A stretch of 64,000 nucleotides of DNA. It comes from a virus. Positions 53,772-60,926 of this stretch are shown here, one piece after another. Position 1 is the first letter of the stretch. Every line of letters begins with the position of its first letter. Location: positions 41,325-105,324 of the IMG/VR virus record IMGVR_UViG_3300033148_006239; one strand, 5' to 3'. The notes beneath the pieces were generated by a model. The model saw only the letters and a program-made list of their open reading frames with translations. It did no database searches and was not told where the DNA came from. A program made the translations under genes and the position numbers.

Positions 53772-54268
53772 TATTCTGTTTTAAAAGTTGATTCAAAGTT
53801 TCTAGCCATTGTGTGACCATCATTAAATTTAACTATACCATAAGATTCTGAACTCTTATCAATTAATAATATATATTCATCGTCGGCAGTCAAATTTGAA
53901 AATGTAAATGTAAGTGTCTTATCATTATTTGACCAAGTCAATGCACCGCTAACTGCACCTGAACTAGTACCAGTTAATGAAAAAGCAGCTTCTGTTGTAG
54001 TTGTATCCATTTTATGACTAAAACTGACATATACAAACGTAATCGCAGGATCAATTTTTGTTGCACTATCGTGAGGATTGACATATACAACTTTAGGAAT
54101 TTTCAATCCTCTTTTTAAAACTTCTTCTAATTGTTTTTTTCGACCGTATGCAAAATTCAAATCTAGTTTTTTTAAATCTACATCTTCTTGTTTTCTTTCT
54201 TCTATAAGAGCATCAACTGCTTTGACTGATTTTGCACTCAATACTTTTAATTGAAAAGATAATGCCAT
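53771..54268 (-). CDS. Ig-like (SbsA/Big_5-type) domain protein, paralogue 1
   Basis: A 165-residue protein: an N-terminal helical part (about 1-62) and a C-terminal Ig-like domain beginning PKVVYVNPHD and running through AITFVYVSFSHKM, AAFSLTGTSSGAVSGALTW, KTLTFTFSNLTADDEYIL and FESTFKTE, the SbsA/Big_5 pattern. It is paralogous to the next gene, with nearly identical C-terminal halves. Likely a virion surface decoration or attachment protein. Located between small and large terminase genes. Confidence 0.75.
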   Translation of the reverse strand: MALSFQLKVLSAKSVKAVDALIEERKQEDVDLKKLDLNFAYGRKKQLEEVLKRGLKIPKVVYVNPHDSATKIDPAITFVYVSFSHKMDTTTTEAAFSLTGTSSGAVSGALTWSNNDKTLTFTFSNLTADDEYILLIDKSSESYGIVKFNDGHTMARNFESTFKTE

Positions 54269-54307
54269 TTTTAAGTTCCTTGTAACTATTTTATAGCTTA
54301 TTAATCA

Positions 54308-54787
54308 CTATGCTGTTTTAAATGTTGATTCAAAGCTTCTAGCCATTGTATGACCACTTGATGATTCAGCAGTTTCTGCAATAATAAGTGTATATTCATC
54401 GTCGGCAGTCAAATTTGAAAATGTAAATGTAAGTGTTTTATCACTGTTTGACCACGTTAAAGCACCACTGACTGCACCAGAGCTAGCTCCCGTTAATGAA
54501 AAAGCAGCTTCTGCCGTAGTCTGATCCATTATTTGATTAAAACTGACATATATAAATGTAATTGCTGGATCAATTTTTGTTTTATCATCATAAGGATCAA
54601 CATATGCAACTTCAGGTATTAAAAACTTTTTTGTAATTAAATTTACTAATTCTTTTCTTTTATCAAATGCAACATTTAATTGAGTACTTGTATCAAATTC
54701 AGATAATTTTCTAAATTCTAATATAAGTTCATCAAGCTGTTTCACACTTGTAGTAGCAGCAACTGCAATTTCAAAAGCACTAGCCAT
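54308..54787 (-). CDS. Ig-like (SbsA/Big_5-type) domain protein, paralogue 2
   Basis: A 159-residue tandem paralogue of the preceding gene. Both share DPAITF-YVSF, AAFSLTG-SSGAVSGALTWSN-DKTLTFTFSNLTADDEY and HTMAR-FESTFKT. The N-terminal helical part is more divergent. Duplicated Ig-like genes like this usually encode capsid or tail decoration. It sits 39 nt upstream of paralogue 1. Confidence 0.75.
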   Translation of the reverse strand: MASAFEIAVAATTSVKQLDELILEFRKLSEFDTSTQLNVAFDKRKELVNLITKKFLIPEVAYVDPYDDKTKIDPAITFIYVSFNQIMDQTTAEAAFSLTGASSGAVSGALTWSNSDKTLTFTFSNLTADDEYTLIIAETAESSSGHTMARSFESTFKTA

Positions 54788-54789
54788 TT

Positions 54790-55275
54790 CTAAGCTCCTT
54801 GTAAGCTATTTTGTAAATCTGATTGCATTTCAATAATATTTTTCAATTTTTCTTTTGTTTCGACAGTCAAATTATTAATTTGTAAATTAGTAGTATTATG
54901 TTCGTGTTTTTCTTGAACAACATTTAAACCATTTAATTGCATTTGTAATTCATAAACTTTTAAAATTGTTTTTACAACATTGACTTTATCTAAAGGCCTG
55001 AACGCATCTTTATAATCGTCCCATAATTCTTTTTCACATTTATGTGTTTTAACTAAGAGCTCACTTCTTGCAGTATCTTTTTGTTTCTGATTAGCAAACA
55101 GCGACCATCTATAATAAATTTCATTCATCAATGCTTTAATTTTAGTCGTATTTATACGTAAATTATTAACATCTTTAATAAAATTAGGGTCAACTATACC
55201 TTCAGCCATTGACTCTTCAATTTGGCAAAGAATTTTTAACTTAGCTTTTTTTGTAAGTTTATTATTCTTTTTCAT
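54790..55275 (-). CDS. Terminase small-subunit candidate
   Basis: A 161-residue protein with an N-terminal basic, helical part (KKNNKLTKKAKLKILCQIEE), a helical centre and a C-terminal coiled coil (NLTVETKEKLKNIIEMQSDLQ). The helical composition and the position two genes before the large terminase suit a small terminase, but no clear motif proves it. I use the ATG at 55275; an in-frame GTG at 55299 is the alternative, and neither has a strong SD. Confidence 0.45.
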   Translation of the reverse strand: MKKNNKLTKKAKLKILCQIEESMAEGIVDPNFIKDVNNLRINTTKIKALMNEIYYRWSLFANQKQKDTARSELLVKTHKCEKELWDDYKDAFRPLDKVNVVKTILKVYELQMQLNGLNVVQEKHEHNTTNLQINNLTVETKEKLKNIIEMQSDLQNSLQGA

Positions 55276-55354
55276 ATTAAAAATATAACAACAAATCACA
55301 AAAAAAGATAAAAATTTGATTATTATTAATTATTAAGGTGTGAAATTAAAACTA

Positions 55355-55651
55355 TTACGGGTTTCTTTTCTTATATTCTTTTAAATTTATTTGAAGAGTA
55401 ATAAATGTTTGTCTTAAATACCATTTAAAATACTTTTCATCTTTCTTATATTCTTTTAAATCATCAGTTAGACTATTGATTATCTCTTTATAACCAACAT
55501 TTTCTTTTATATATTTCTTTGATAGTTTAATAACTTTATCACCGAAATCAGATCTCTTTGATCTTTTTGATATATTTCCAAAATCATTTTTAACTTCTTT
55601 TGATTTTATATTGTATTTATTAAGTATTTTTTCTGCAGATTTAGCTAGCAT
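55355..55651 (-). CDS. Hypothetical basic helical protein
   Basis: A 98-residue, Lys-rich, largely helical protein (EKILNKYNIKSKEVKNDF, LTDDLKEYKKDEKYFKWYL). Overlaps the upstream 60-residue gene by 1 nt. Could be nucleic-acid binding judging by charge. Not recognised. Confidence 0.6.
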   Translation of the reverse strand: MLAKSAEKILNKYNIKSKEVKNDFGNISKRSKRSDFGDKVIKLSKKYIKENVGYKEIINSLTDDLKEYKKDEKYFKWYLRQTFITLQINLKEYKKRNP

Positions 55652-55833
55652 TAATTTTTACCTTCCCAGTAATTAATAATATGTAATATTTGTTCAATAT
55701 ATATTTGTTGATGATTCAAGTATTCTAATAATTCCATTGCAGTTATTACTTGTCTAATAGATAAATTAGATTTTAAACATTTTTCTATATCATATCTTTG
55801 ACAATATCTTGTATATGTACTTTTACCTTTCAT
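55651..55833 (-). CDS. Hypothetical small protein
   Basis: A 60-residue protein (MKGKSTYTRYCQRYDIEKCL...) with a GAGGTAAG Shine-Dalgarno. Mixed charged and aromatic residues and a helical second half. Not recognised. Confidence 0.55.
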   Translation of the reverse strand: MKGKSTYTRYCQRYDIEKCLKSNLSIRQVITAMELLEYLNHQQIYIEQILHIINYWEGKN

Positions 55834-55844
55834 CTTACCTCGCT

Positions 55845-56021
55845 TTATTTATCTAATAATTTAATTAATTTTTCAATTATATTAAAAAAAATAGGACATT
55901 CAATATTATCTGCTAGTAATTGATTTATACCATCACATTTAACATCAATAATATCATCCGATTGTTCTGAAAAATATTGTACAAAACTAGAAAACACACA
56001 CTTATCACAAACAATATTCAT
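55845..56021 (-). CDS. Small Cys-rich protein (58 aa)
   Basis: A 58-codon ORF with an excellent AAGGAG eight bases upstream of its ATG. It begins MNIVCDKCVF (CxxC), with further Cys at about 29 and 42 (VKCDG, IECPI), suggesting a compact metal-binding domain, and ends in a Leu/Lys helix. It lies between the lipoprotein nuclease gene and the 60-residue gene. Confidence 0.6.
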   Translation of the reverse strand: MNIVCDKCVFSSFVQYFSEQSDDIIDVKCDGINQLLADNIECPIFFNIIEKLIKLLDK

Positions 56022-56033
56022 TATGCTTTCTCC

Positions 56034-56708
56034 TTATTGATCACAAAATTCTAACATAAAATTTAATTCTTCTATTTCACATTCATCCATTTCAAGACTC
56101 CATTCTTTCTTAATTTCAATCCAAGCCATTGCATACTCACACCAAAAAGACTCATCGTCTGGTTTCCAATTACAAGGATCTCTATAGCCTTTTGATCTAT
56201 TTGCTCCTTTATAGACAGCAAGAAGATGATTAGGATTAACTAAATAATTTGCATATAATTTTTTATTAATTTTTGTCCATTCATGTGCTCCAGATAACCA
56301 AGCTTCTTTTAATGGAACAACATGATCAATATCTAAATCACCAGGATCTGTAAAAAGATCTCCCGTATAAGGGCATTTCCATAAACCAAAATTAATTTTA
56401 CAATTATTAACTGATACAGCTATAATTGTATCACGTTGTAAAACTTCTTGTCTCGTATCCATACAATTATGATCTTCATCTGTCCAATGTCTCCAATTAG
56501 ATCTATTATAACTATTAACAGCGAATATTCTAAGTTGAATTTCAATTTCATTTGCTAGTTCTTCTGCTTCTTTAAATTTTTCTTCTGCTTCGTCAAGTTT
56601 TTCTTCTATAGCGGACAACGACATTTCTTCTACTTGTTCTTGTTTTGTTTGTTTTTGTTCTGTACAATACAACACTAAAAGTATTGATGCTAAAATTATA
56701 AATCTCAT
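56034..56708 (-). CDS. Secreted lipoprotein HNH-type nuclease (DUF1524/GmrSD C-terminal family)
   Basis: A 224-residue probable envelope nuclease. A signal peptide with LVLYC at its end puts the lipidation Cys at position 15, followed by a charged coiled coil (28-60). The catalytic region contains DLDIDHVVPLKEAWLSGAHEW (HNH His129), LYANYLVNPNHLLAV (N158/N160), and NRSKGYRDPCNWKP, then CEYAMAWIEIKKEWSL, closely following the DUF1524 consensus. The predicted location is the periplasmic face of a membrane, where it could cut incoming DNA. AAGGAAAT precedes the ATG. Confidence 0.85.
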   Translation of the reverse strand: MRFIILASILLVLYCTEQKQTKQEQVEEMSLSAIEEKLDEAEEKFKEAEELANEIEIQLRIFAVNSYNRSNWRHWTDEDHNCMDTRQEVLQRDTIIAVSVNNCKINFGLWKCPYTGDLFTDPGDLDIDHVVPLKEAWLSGAHEWTKINKKLYANYLVNPNHLLAVYKGANRSKGYRDPCNWKPDDESFWCEYAMAWIEIKKEWSLEMDECEIEELNFMLEFCDQ

Positions 56709-56710
56709 AG

Positions 56711-57007
56711 TTATTTCCTTTGTCTGTCAAGTTCACGAAAAATTTCTTGAAGTGCATCTAAAATATGTTTTTTGATTTGTTCTAAAGAGACTTTTGATTT
56801 AAGTTTTTTTATATCATCATCTGTAATATTTTTTCCTATTTCTTTATAAAATGGTATATGTTCTTCTGCAGTACTAATTATAATTTTAAGAATATCTTGT
56901 GGGAAATTATTTTCAAGATACTCAACGATATTTTCCCACAATTTAGTAGATATCTCTGAACCAAATTTATGACCATCATCTGAATAATATTCAACTACTT
57001 TCTTCAT
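56711..57007 (-). CDS. Small protein paralogous to the one at 60435
   Basis: A 98-residue protein starting MKKVVEYYSDDGHKF after AAAGGAG. A longer ORF to 57124 exists, but the extra 39 codons run through a hairpin and lack an SD. The pattern SDDGHKFGSEISTKLWENIVEYLENNFPQDILKII resembles SDGKEFENNNLATRWNEILNYIDNEVPEQIMKI of the protein at 60435-60707. Function unknown. Confidence 0.65.
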   Translation of the reverse strand: MKKVVEYYSDDGHKFGSEISTKLWENIVEYLENNFPQDILKIIISTAEEHIPFYKEIGKNITDDDIKKLKSKVSLEQIKKHILDALQEIFRELDRQRK

Positions 57008-57020
57008 ATTAACTCCTTTA

Positions 57021-57095
57021 ATAAAAAGTGGCGGGACCAAACCACTTAGCGTAACTTGTAAAGCTTTGTTTGTAAATCCCACTGGTCCCACACTT
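57021..57095 (-). terminator. Terminator-like hairpin upstream of the 98-residue gene
   Basis: On the minus strand AAGTG-T-GGGACCA pairs with TGGTCCC-GC-CACTT across a 43-nt loop, followed by TTTTTATT. GC content is higher than its surroundings. It may terminate the upstream transcript or form a small structured leader for the gene starting at 57007. Confidence 0.5.
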
Positions 57096-57113
57096 GAAAA
57101 TATAACATATTTA

Positions 57114-57458
57114 TCAAGCCTCATAATCTAATTCTTTTTTAAGTTGTTTAATATTATTCATAATTCCATCTAAATCTTCTTTATTTAAAAAAGCAACAGA
57201 ATCACAAATGCGTGTCTCTAATTCATTGACTAATAATTTTACATCATAAAACATGTTATTATACATTTGCTTTCTCATAATTTTATTCATTATTTCTTCA
57301 TCTTCTTCTTTTTCAAATAAACTATCACTTGCTCTATACCAAAGATTTAATTCAGTTTTCATATGATAGTGTCTTTTTTCTCCGTCAAATCCAGTAAGTG
57401 ATGCATCTGAAAGCTTTAATACTTCTTTGAAATTAAATTTATAATTATCATTGTTCAT
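57114..57458 (-). CDS. Hypothetical protein
   Basis: A 114-residue helical protein (MNKIMRKQMYNNMFYDVKLLVNELETRI; MNNIKQLKKELDYEA). A GGAGATTAC Shine-Dalgarno precedes its ATG. It overlaps the next upstream gene by 11 nt. Not recognised. Confidence 0.6.
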   Translation of the reverse strand: MNNDNYKFNFKEVLKLSDASLTGFDGEKRHYHMKTELNLWYRASDSLFEKEEDEEIMNKIMRKQMYNNMFYDVKLLVNELETRICDSVAFLNKEDLDGIMNNIKQLKKELDYEA

Positions 57459-57690
57459 TGTAATCTCCTACATATCCTATTTGTTTTAATTTTCCATCTC
57501 TATAATCTCTAACATATAATATCTTAAACATATTGTCAACAAACATCTTACCTAAAGGTTTCGCACAAATAGAACATTTTAATAATAACTGATTTGTTGG
57601 ATCATCGATCATTTTCTTTAATTGACCTTTAATCATATTTTCATCATAATGATTTTTAGTTTCACAATCACAAATTAATGTCAATATCAT
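57448..57690 (-). CDS. Small zinc-ribbon protein
   Basis: An 80-residue protein with CDCETKNHYDENMIKGQ at the start and KCSICAKPLG in the middle, a probable zinc ribbon. It overlaps the upstream gene by 23 nt. Not recognised. Confidence 0.6.
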   Translation of the reverse strand: MILTLICDCETKNHYDENMIKGQLKKMIDDPTNQLLLKCSICAKPLGKMFVDNMFKILYVRDYRDGKLKQIGYVGDYNEQ

Positions 57691-57871
57691 CTAAGTCTTC
57701 TTTTAAATAAGATATGAATTTAATTTCTTCAGAAATAATACATTCATATTCTTTATCACATTTTAGACACTCATTTGTTTTTTTCTCTTTTATTCTTCTA
57801 TAAGAGAATATCCAATCTTTATCTTCGTAATTACAAAATGGACATGTTGGAGTATTTTTAATTATTATCAT
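57668..57871 (-). CDS. Small zinc-ribbon protein
   Basis: A 67-residue protein with CPFCNYEDKDWIFSYRR and NECLKCDKEYEC, a clean two-knuckle zinc ribbon, and an acidic C-terminus (EDLDDIDINL). Part of a run of zinc proteins in this block. Function unknown. Confidence 0.65.
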   Translation of the reverse strand: MIIIKNTPTCPFCNYEDKDWIFSYRRIKEKKTNECLKCDKEYECIISEEIKFISYLKEDLDDIDINL

Positions 57872-58203
57872 TTATTAATTCGCTCAGATAATTTCTTTTC
57901 TGCTTCTTTATGTTTTTTAATTTCATCGTCTGAAGCATGATGTAAATGATATCCACCTTCATCGCATTTTTTACAACCTCTTATTTTCATACCACCACCA
58001 ATCAAATCTTTTCTTATATCAAGAAACCATTTAAGATTTTCTTCGCCTCTCTTGTTAAGTTCTTGTGTTTCATCAACATCTTTATATCCATCAAAAAATC
58101 CATAACTACTTCCGCAATCGATACAATAATATTCTGCTCCCGAATATATAAACGTTGAAATAAGTGGATTACCGCATGTACAACATCTAATTTGTTTACT
58201 CAT
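57868..58203 (-). CDS. Zinc-ribbon protein with three CxxC pairs
   Basis: A 111-residue protein with CCTCGNPLI, YYCIDCG and GCKKCDEGG. Two pairs likely bind one zinc and the third pair lies near GYHLHHASDDE (possible Cys/His site). Not recognised as a specific family. Confidence 0.65.
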   Translation of the reverse strand: MSKQIRCCTCGNPLISTFIYSGAEYYCIDCGSSYGFFDGYKDVDETQELNKRGEENLKWFLDIRKDLIGGGMKIRGCKKCDEGGYHLHHASDDEIKKHKEAEKKLSERINK

Positions 58204-58219
58204 TATTTAACTCCTTAAA

Positions 58220-58783
58220 TTATTTAAATGAATCATCAAATTCTTCAGATTCTATAAACTTTTCAGTATTTTTTAAAATCTCATCTTTATAATATACTGC
58301 ATTATTCATTTTATTCCATTCTTTAATTGCTTCTTGCTCAGTGCTATGGACTTTGGTTCTTATTCTACATTGATTACATATTATATAAGCAATTTCGCTA
58401 TCTGTAAAATAAACAGATTTATGAACTTCAGGAAAATTACCGCATTTCTGACAACTAATAGGTCTAGGATATTTTAATTTTATTTTTTCTTTTTTATATT
58501 TTAGTACTTCTTTTTTAAATTCTTCAAATTCTAAATCTTTTATTTTTTCTTTATCTTTATGAATTGTATTATTTATAATATACTTTGCGGCATCTAATAT
58601 ATGATAATGACAATTTTCTTCTTCACATAAATTTTTTATATCAGATCCAAATTCAGGAAAATCAGATACACTTTTAATTGATAAAGTTCCATCTTCTTCT
58701 TTTAATCTAAAATGTCCTAATTCAGTTTCTATTTCAAAATTATCTGATACTAAAAATAAACCATCCCCAGTTTTAATTTTCAT
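58220..58783 (-). CDS. Protein with C-terminal Lar-like zinc ribbon
   Basis: A 187-residue protein. The N-terminal ~105 residues are unfamiliar (GDGLFLVSDNFEIETELGHFRL). The C-terminal region has ISCQKCGNFPEVHKSV, IICNQCRIRTKVHSTEQEAIKEW, resembling the Lar-type ribbon (CxxC...CxxC...T-ea--WN). Possibly an antirestriction-related or regulatory zinc protein; uncertain. Confidence 0.55.
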   Translation of the reverse strand: MKIKTGDGLFLVSDNFEIETELGHFRLKEEDGTLSIKSVSDFPEFGSDIKNLCEEENCHYHILDAAKYIINNTIHKDKEKIKDLEFEEFKKEVLKYKKEKIKLKYPRPISCQKCGNFPEVHKSVYFTDSEIAYIICNQCRIRTKVHSTEQEAIKEWNKMNNAVYYKDEILKNTEKFIESEEFDDSFK

Positions 58784-58791
58784 TATTTACC

Positions 58792-58995
58792 TCATTTTAA
58801 TAGCTCTTCGTAAAAATTAATTCTTTTCTTAAAAAATCCTTCTACTTGTATAAACGTTTTATAAGGTATACTAATATTTTTGTTAGATTTATATTCTTGT
58901 TTGTATTCAAATAATTCATCTTTTAATATTTTTACAATAAATCTAATTAAATCTTCTTCACTTTTTGATAATGGTTTCGTATATTTCTTTTTCAT
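58792..58995 (-). CDS. Small helical protein (67 aa)
   Basis: A 67-residue Lys-rich helical protein starting MKKKYTKPLSKSEEDLIRF. Its ATG overlaps the upstream zinc-protein stop (ATGA). The longer ORF reaching 59034 would lie inside the zinc-protein gene, so I prefer 58995. Not recognised. Confidence 0.6.
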   Translation of the reverse strand: MKKKYTKPLSKSEEDLIRFIVKILKDELFEYKQEYKSNKNISIPYKTFIQVEGFFKKRINFYEELLK

Positions 58996-59147
58996 ATGCT
59001 TCCATAAACTATATGATTTGCACATCCTGGACAATAATCAAGTTCTCCATCATCTTCTGTACATTCATCACAAATCTTTGCACCACACACACAACATTCT
59101 CTTAATTTAGCTTCTGATCCACAATTACTGCATTCACGATCATCCAT
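58992..59147 (-). CDS. Small Cys-rich zinc protein (51 aa)
   Basis: A 51-codon ORF with MDDRECSNCGSEAKLRECCVCG, then KICDEC and DYCPGC: four Cys pairs that could bind two zinc ions (RING/B-box-like layout). It has GAGGT as SD, overlaps the upstream gene by 8 nt and ends in an ATGA coupling to the next. Coding is well supported by this coupling. Confidence 0.65.
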   Translation of the reverse strand: MDDRECSNCGSEAKLRECCVCGAKICDECTEDDGELDYCPGCANHIVYGSI

Positions 59148-59433
59148 AATTTACCTCATTAAAAGTTGTAATTATTGTTTCTGTATGCATATAAATCTTT
59201 ACACATGTTATATCAGTTATTGCAATTGCAATTTGTTGTTTTGTCTTCTTACTCCAAATGATATAAATACTGTCAAACTCACTTACTATGCATGATACAA
59301 TATTTATTTCTTCTCTAAAATATTCTTTTATTAGTTTTCTAGCTTCTATATTTCTATTTTCTATTTTTCTAATTTTATGTTCTTTATAAGCCTTTTCAGA
59401 ATCAGATATTCTTTTCTTAAAAAATTTAAACAT
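59140..59433 (-). CDS. Hypothetical protein
   Basis: A 97-residue protein with a basic helical N-terminus (KFFKKRISDSEKAYKEHKIRKI) and a beta-rich second half (SIYIIWSKKTKQQIAIAITDI). Coupled to the upstream gene by a 1-nt overlap. Not recognised. Confidence 0.6.
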   Translation of the reverse strand: MFKFFKKRISDSEKAYKEHKIRKIENRNIEARKLIKEYFREEINIVSCIVSEFDSIYIIWSKKTKQQIAIAITDITCVKIYMHTETIITTFNEVNYG

Positions 59434-59648
59434 TATTTCTTTTTTAACCTCGCCACATTTTTTTTATCAATAAATAATAATGATCTATCTGTTGGTTTCC
59501 TTATTCCAGATTCAAACATTAATTCTAAAGAATCATCTTTCTTAATTTCTTTTAAACCTTTCAAATGATATGTATTTATTCCATCAGAAATTGTTAAATC
59601 TTCACTTCTCATCGACAATATTTTAATTAAATCAATAACCGATTTCAT
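59433..59648 (-). CDS. Hypothetical protein
   Basis: A 71-residue protein (MKSVIDLIKILSMRSEDLTI...) with mixed strand and helix and a Lys-rich tail. Overlaps the upstream membrane-protein gene by 17 nt. Not recognised. Confidence 0.55.
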   Translation of the reverse strand: MKSVIDLIKILSMRSEDLTISDGINTYHLKGLKEIKKDDSLELMFESGIRKPTDRSLLFIDKKNVARLKKK

Positions 59649-59931
59649 ATTTCTTTATCCTATCACAATTATAAGGTAATCTAAAAATACACCTGTGATA
59701 TAAATCAAATGCATGCTCTTCTAATTCTTTAATCGAACAACCGATATCGTCATGACAATGTATTCCCGCTTCCTTAACTAACTGATTACATTCAGTAGCA
59801 TGTTCTAAAGTGACATTATTGTTTTCTCTTAATTTGATTTGACATAATGTAAATAATCCGATAATAATTATCAACGTCACACAGAATATTAATAAACTTA
59901 TATTTGCATTTATGTTTTTTTTATTTTCCAT
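59632..59931 (-). CDS. Membrane-anchored Cys-rich protein
   Basis: A 99-residue protein with a basic N-terminus, one transmembrane segment (about 11-30, SLLIFCVTLIIIIGLFTLC) and an exported domain with six Cys/His-rich positions (ECNQLVKEAGIHCHDDIGC, HRCIFRLPYNC), which could form disulfides in the periplasm. An AAGAT-type SD region precedes the ATG. Possible superinfection-exclusion or envelope protein; inference only. Confidence 0.55.
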   Translation of the reverse strand: MENKKNINANISLLIFCVTLIIIIGLFTLCQIKLRENNNVTLEHATECNQLVKEAGIHCHDDIGCSIKELEEHAFDLYHRCIFRLPYNCDRIKKYEIGY

Positions 59932-60040
59932 AATCTTTCCTCAATAATAATGTAACATCTTTTGATGTTTTTTAACATAATTTTTTACCATATATTATCA
60001 AAAACTTTATTATATTCTTATTAAATAATTTTTGTCTAAG

Positions 60041-60085
60041 ATCTTGGTTTTGGTAACCACATTCACCAAAACCAAGATTTTTATT
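60041..60085 (+). terminator. 14-bp terminator-like hairpin
   Basis: Stem ATCTTGGTTTTGGT (60041-60054) / ACCAAAACCAAGAT (60065-60078), 10-nt loop, then TTTTATT on the plus strand. The orientation is opposite to the genes, and no plus-strand gene precedes it. Confidence 0.5.
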
Positions 60086-60114
60086 ATATTCTTATCACGT
60101 TGATTTTGTCGTCC

Positions 60115-60162
60115 ATCCCAACTTTTTAAGCTACCTCGGTTTACATAAAGTTGGGATTTTAT
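60115..60162 (+). terminator. 11-bp terminator-like hairpin
   Basis: Stem ATCCCAACTTT (60115-60125) / AAAGTTGGGAT (60147-60157), followed by TTTTATTATA on the plus strand. The 21-nt loop contains a GC-rich core (GCTACCTCGG). Confidence 0.45.
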
Positions 60163-60244
60163 TATAATCTAATTACATGGTGATAGACCTCACCAATAAA
60201 ATCATACTAAATCTCCAAGCCCCTATAGTCCTGGGGCCTTTTAT

Positions 60245-60409
60245 TTAGTTCCCGCATTCACTATTCTTACAAACTAATCGTTTCTTAAATCCCGCGGCAT
60301 AATAAATCACACCAGGAATCAAACCACAACATAGTAAGATCACTAAAATGATGATACTTCCTCTTTCCTTAATCTTCTTCATACTTGTTCCACATTTTGG
60401 ACATTTCAT
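60245..60409 (-). CDS. Small LITAF-like zinc/membrane protein (54 aa)
   Basis: A 54-codon ORF with AAAAGGAG six bases before its ATG. It begins MKCPKCGTSMKKIKE (CxxC), then a hydrophobic hairpin (SIIILVILLCCGLIPGVIYYAAG), then RLVCKNSECGN (second Cys pair). A zinc ribbon split by a membrane-associated loop is the layout of LITAF-like domains. It would sit on the inner face of the membrane. Function unknown. Confidence 0.6.
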   Translation of the reverse strand: MKCPKCGTSMKKIKERGSIIILVILLCCGLIPGVIYYAAGFKKRLVCKNSECGN

Positions 60410-60434
60410 AATTCACTCCTTTTTAAATCTTTTA

Positions 60435-60707
60435 TTATGCTTCATCTCTATTAAGAGGTAAACATTCCCAAATAGTATTCTTATACGAGGTTGAGTTGAC
60501 TTTATTTTTAAAGACTCTAACGTCATCATCTGTAGATCCAATATCTGCGTCATACTTATCTGATATTTTCATAATCTGCTCTGGAACTTCGTTATCAATA
60601 TAATTCAGAATTTCATTCCATCTAGTTGCTAGATTATTATTTTCAAATTCTTTTCCATCACTGGTTCTAAAGATAGTGACTGTTTCAATTTTGCTTTCGA
60701 TTTTCAT
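60435..60707 (-). CDS. Small protein paralogous to the one at 56711
   Basis: A 90-residue protein containing RTSDGKEFENNNLATRWNEI and NEVPEQIMKI, matching the pattern of the gene at 56711-57007. The two probably arose by duplication. Function unknown. Confidence 0.6.
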   Translation of the reverse strand: MKIESKIETVTIFRTSDGKEFENNNLATRWNEILNYIDNEVPEQIMKISDKYDADIGSTDDDVRVFKNKVNSTSYKNTIWECLPLNRDEA

Positions 60708-60710
60708 AAT

Positions 60711-60914
60711 TTAATCCTTTCTAGATGGACAATTCTTTAAAATCTTTCTTTCACTAAAAATAGAACTTCCACCTGGTGATGATCTTTTCGGAGGCTTTAT
60801 ACTTGGTATACTACCTAATCTACATTCTCCATCTTCGTTTTCAAAATCTTGTTCCATCTTATTAGAACAAGATTCACAATCCCACTTCTCCATTAATTTT
60901 TTACTTATTCTCAT
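60711..60914 (-). CDS. Small Cys-containing protein
   Basis: A 67-residue protein with WDCESCSNKM near the start, ECRLGSI in the middle and NCPSRKD at the end; possible zinc site with a Pro/Ser-rich segment between (KPPKRSSPGGSS). Not recognised. Confidence 0.6.
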   Translation of the reverse strand: MRISKKLMEKWDCESCSNKMEQDFENEDGECRLGSIPSIKPPKRSSPGGSSIFSERKILKNCPSRKD

Positions 60915-60926
60915 AGCTTCTCCTTT

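Larger units (their letters stand above)
59932..60244. repeat. Hairpin-rich intergenic region
   Basis: This 313-base gap holds a series of hairpins, each followed by a T-run on the plus strand: AACATC/GATGTT (59954-59969), a 14-bp stem ATCTTGGTTTTGGT/ACCAAAACCAAGAT (60041-60078), ATCCCAACTTT/AAAGTTGGGAT (60115-60157) and GCCCC/GGGGC (60219-60237). Related linkers TTATTATATTCTTAT recur after position 60006 and again after 60078, with a variant at 60157. On the minus strand these linkers read ATAAGAATATAATAA, which contain TATAAT-like blocks. No protein-coding ORF is evident. Confidence 0.6.

Noticed and set aside
57007-57124. Upstream extension of the gene at 56711 to 57124
   Set aside because: The internal ATG has an ideal AAAGGAG, whereas the extension crosses a terminator-like hairpin and has no SD.
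59932-60244. Insertion sequence or transposon end
   Set aside because: The inverted repeats form local hairpins with short loops, and no transposase gene lies nearby.
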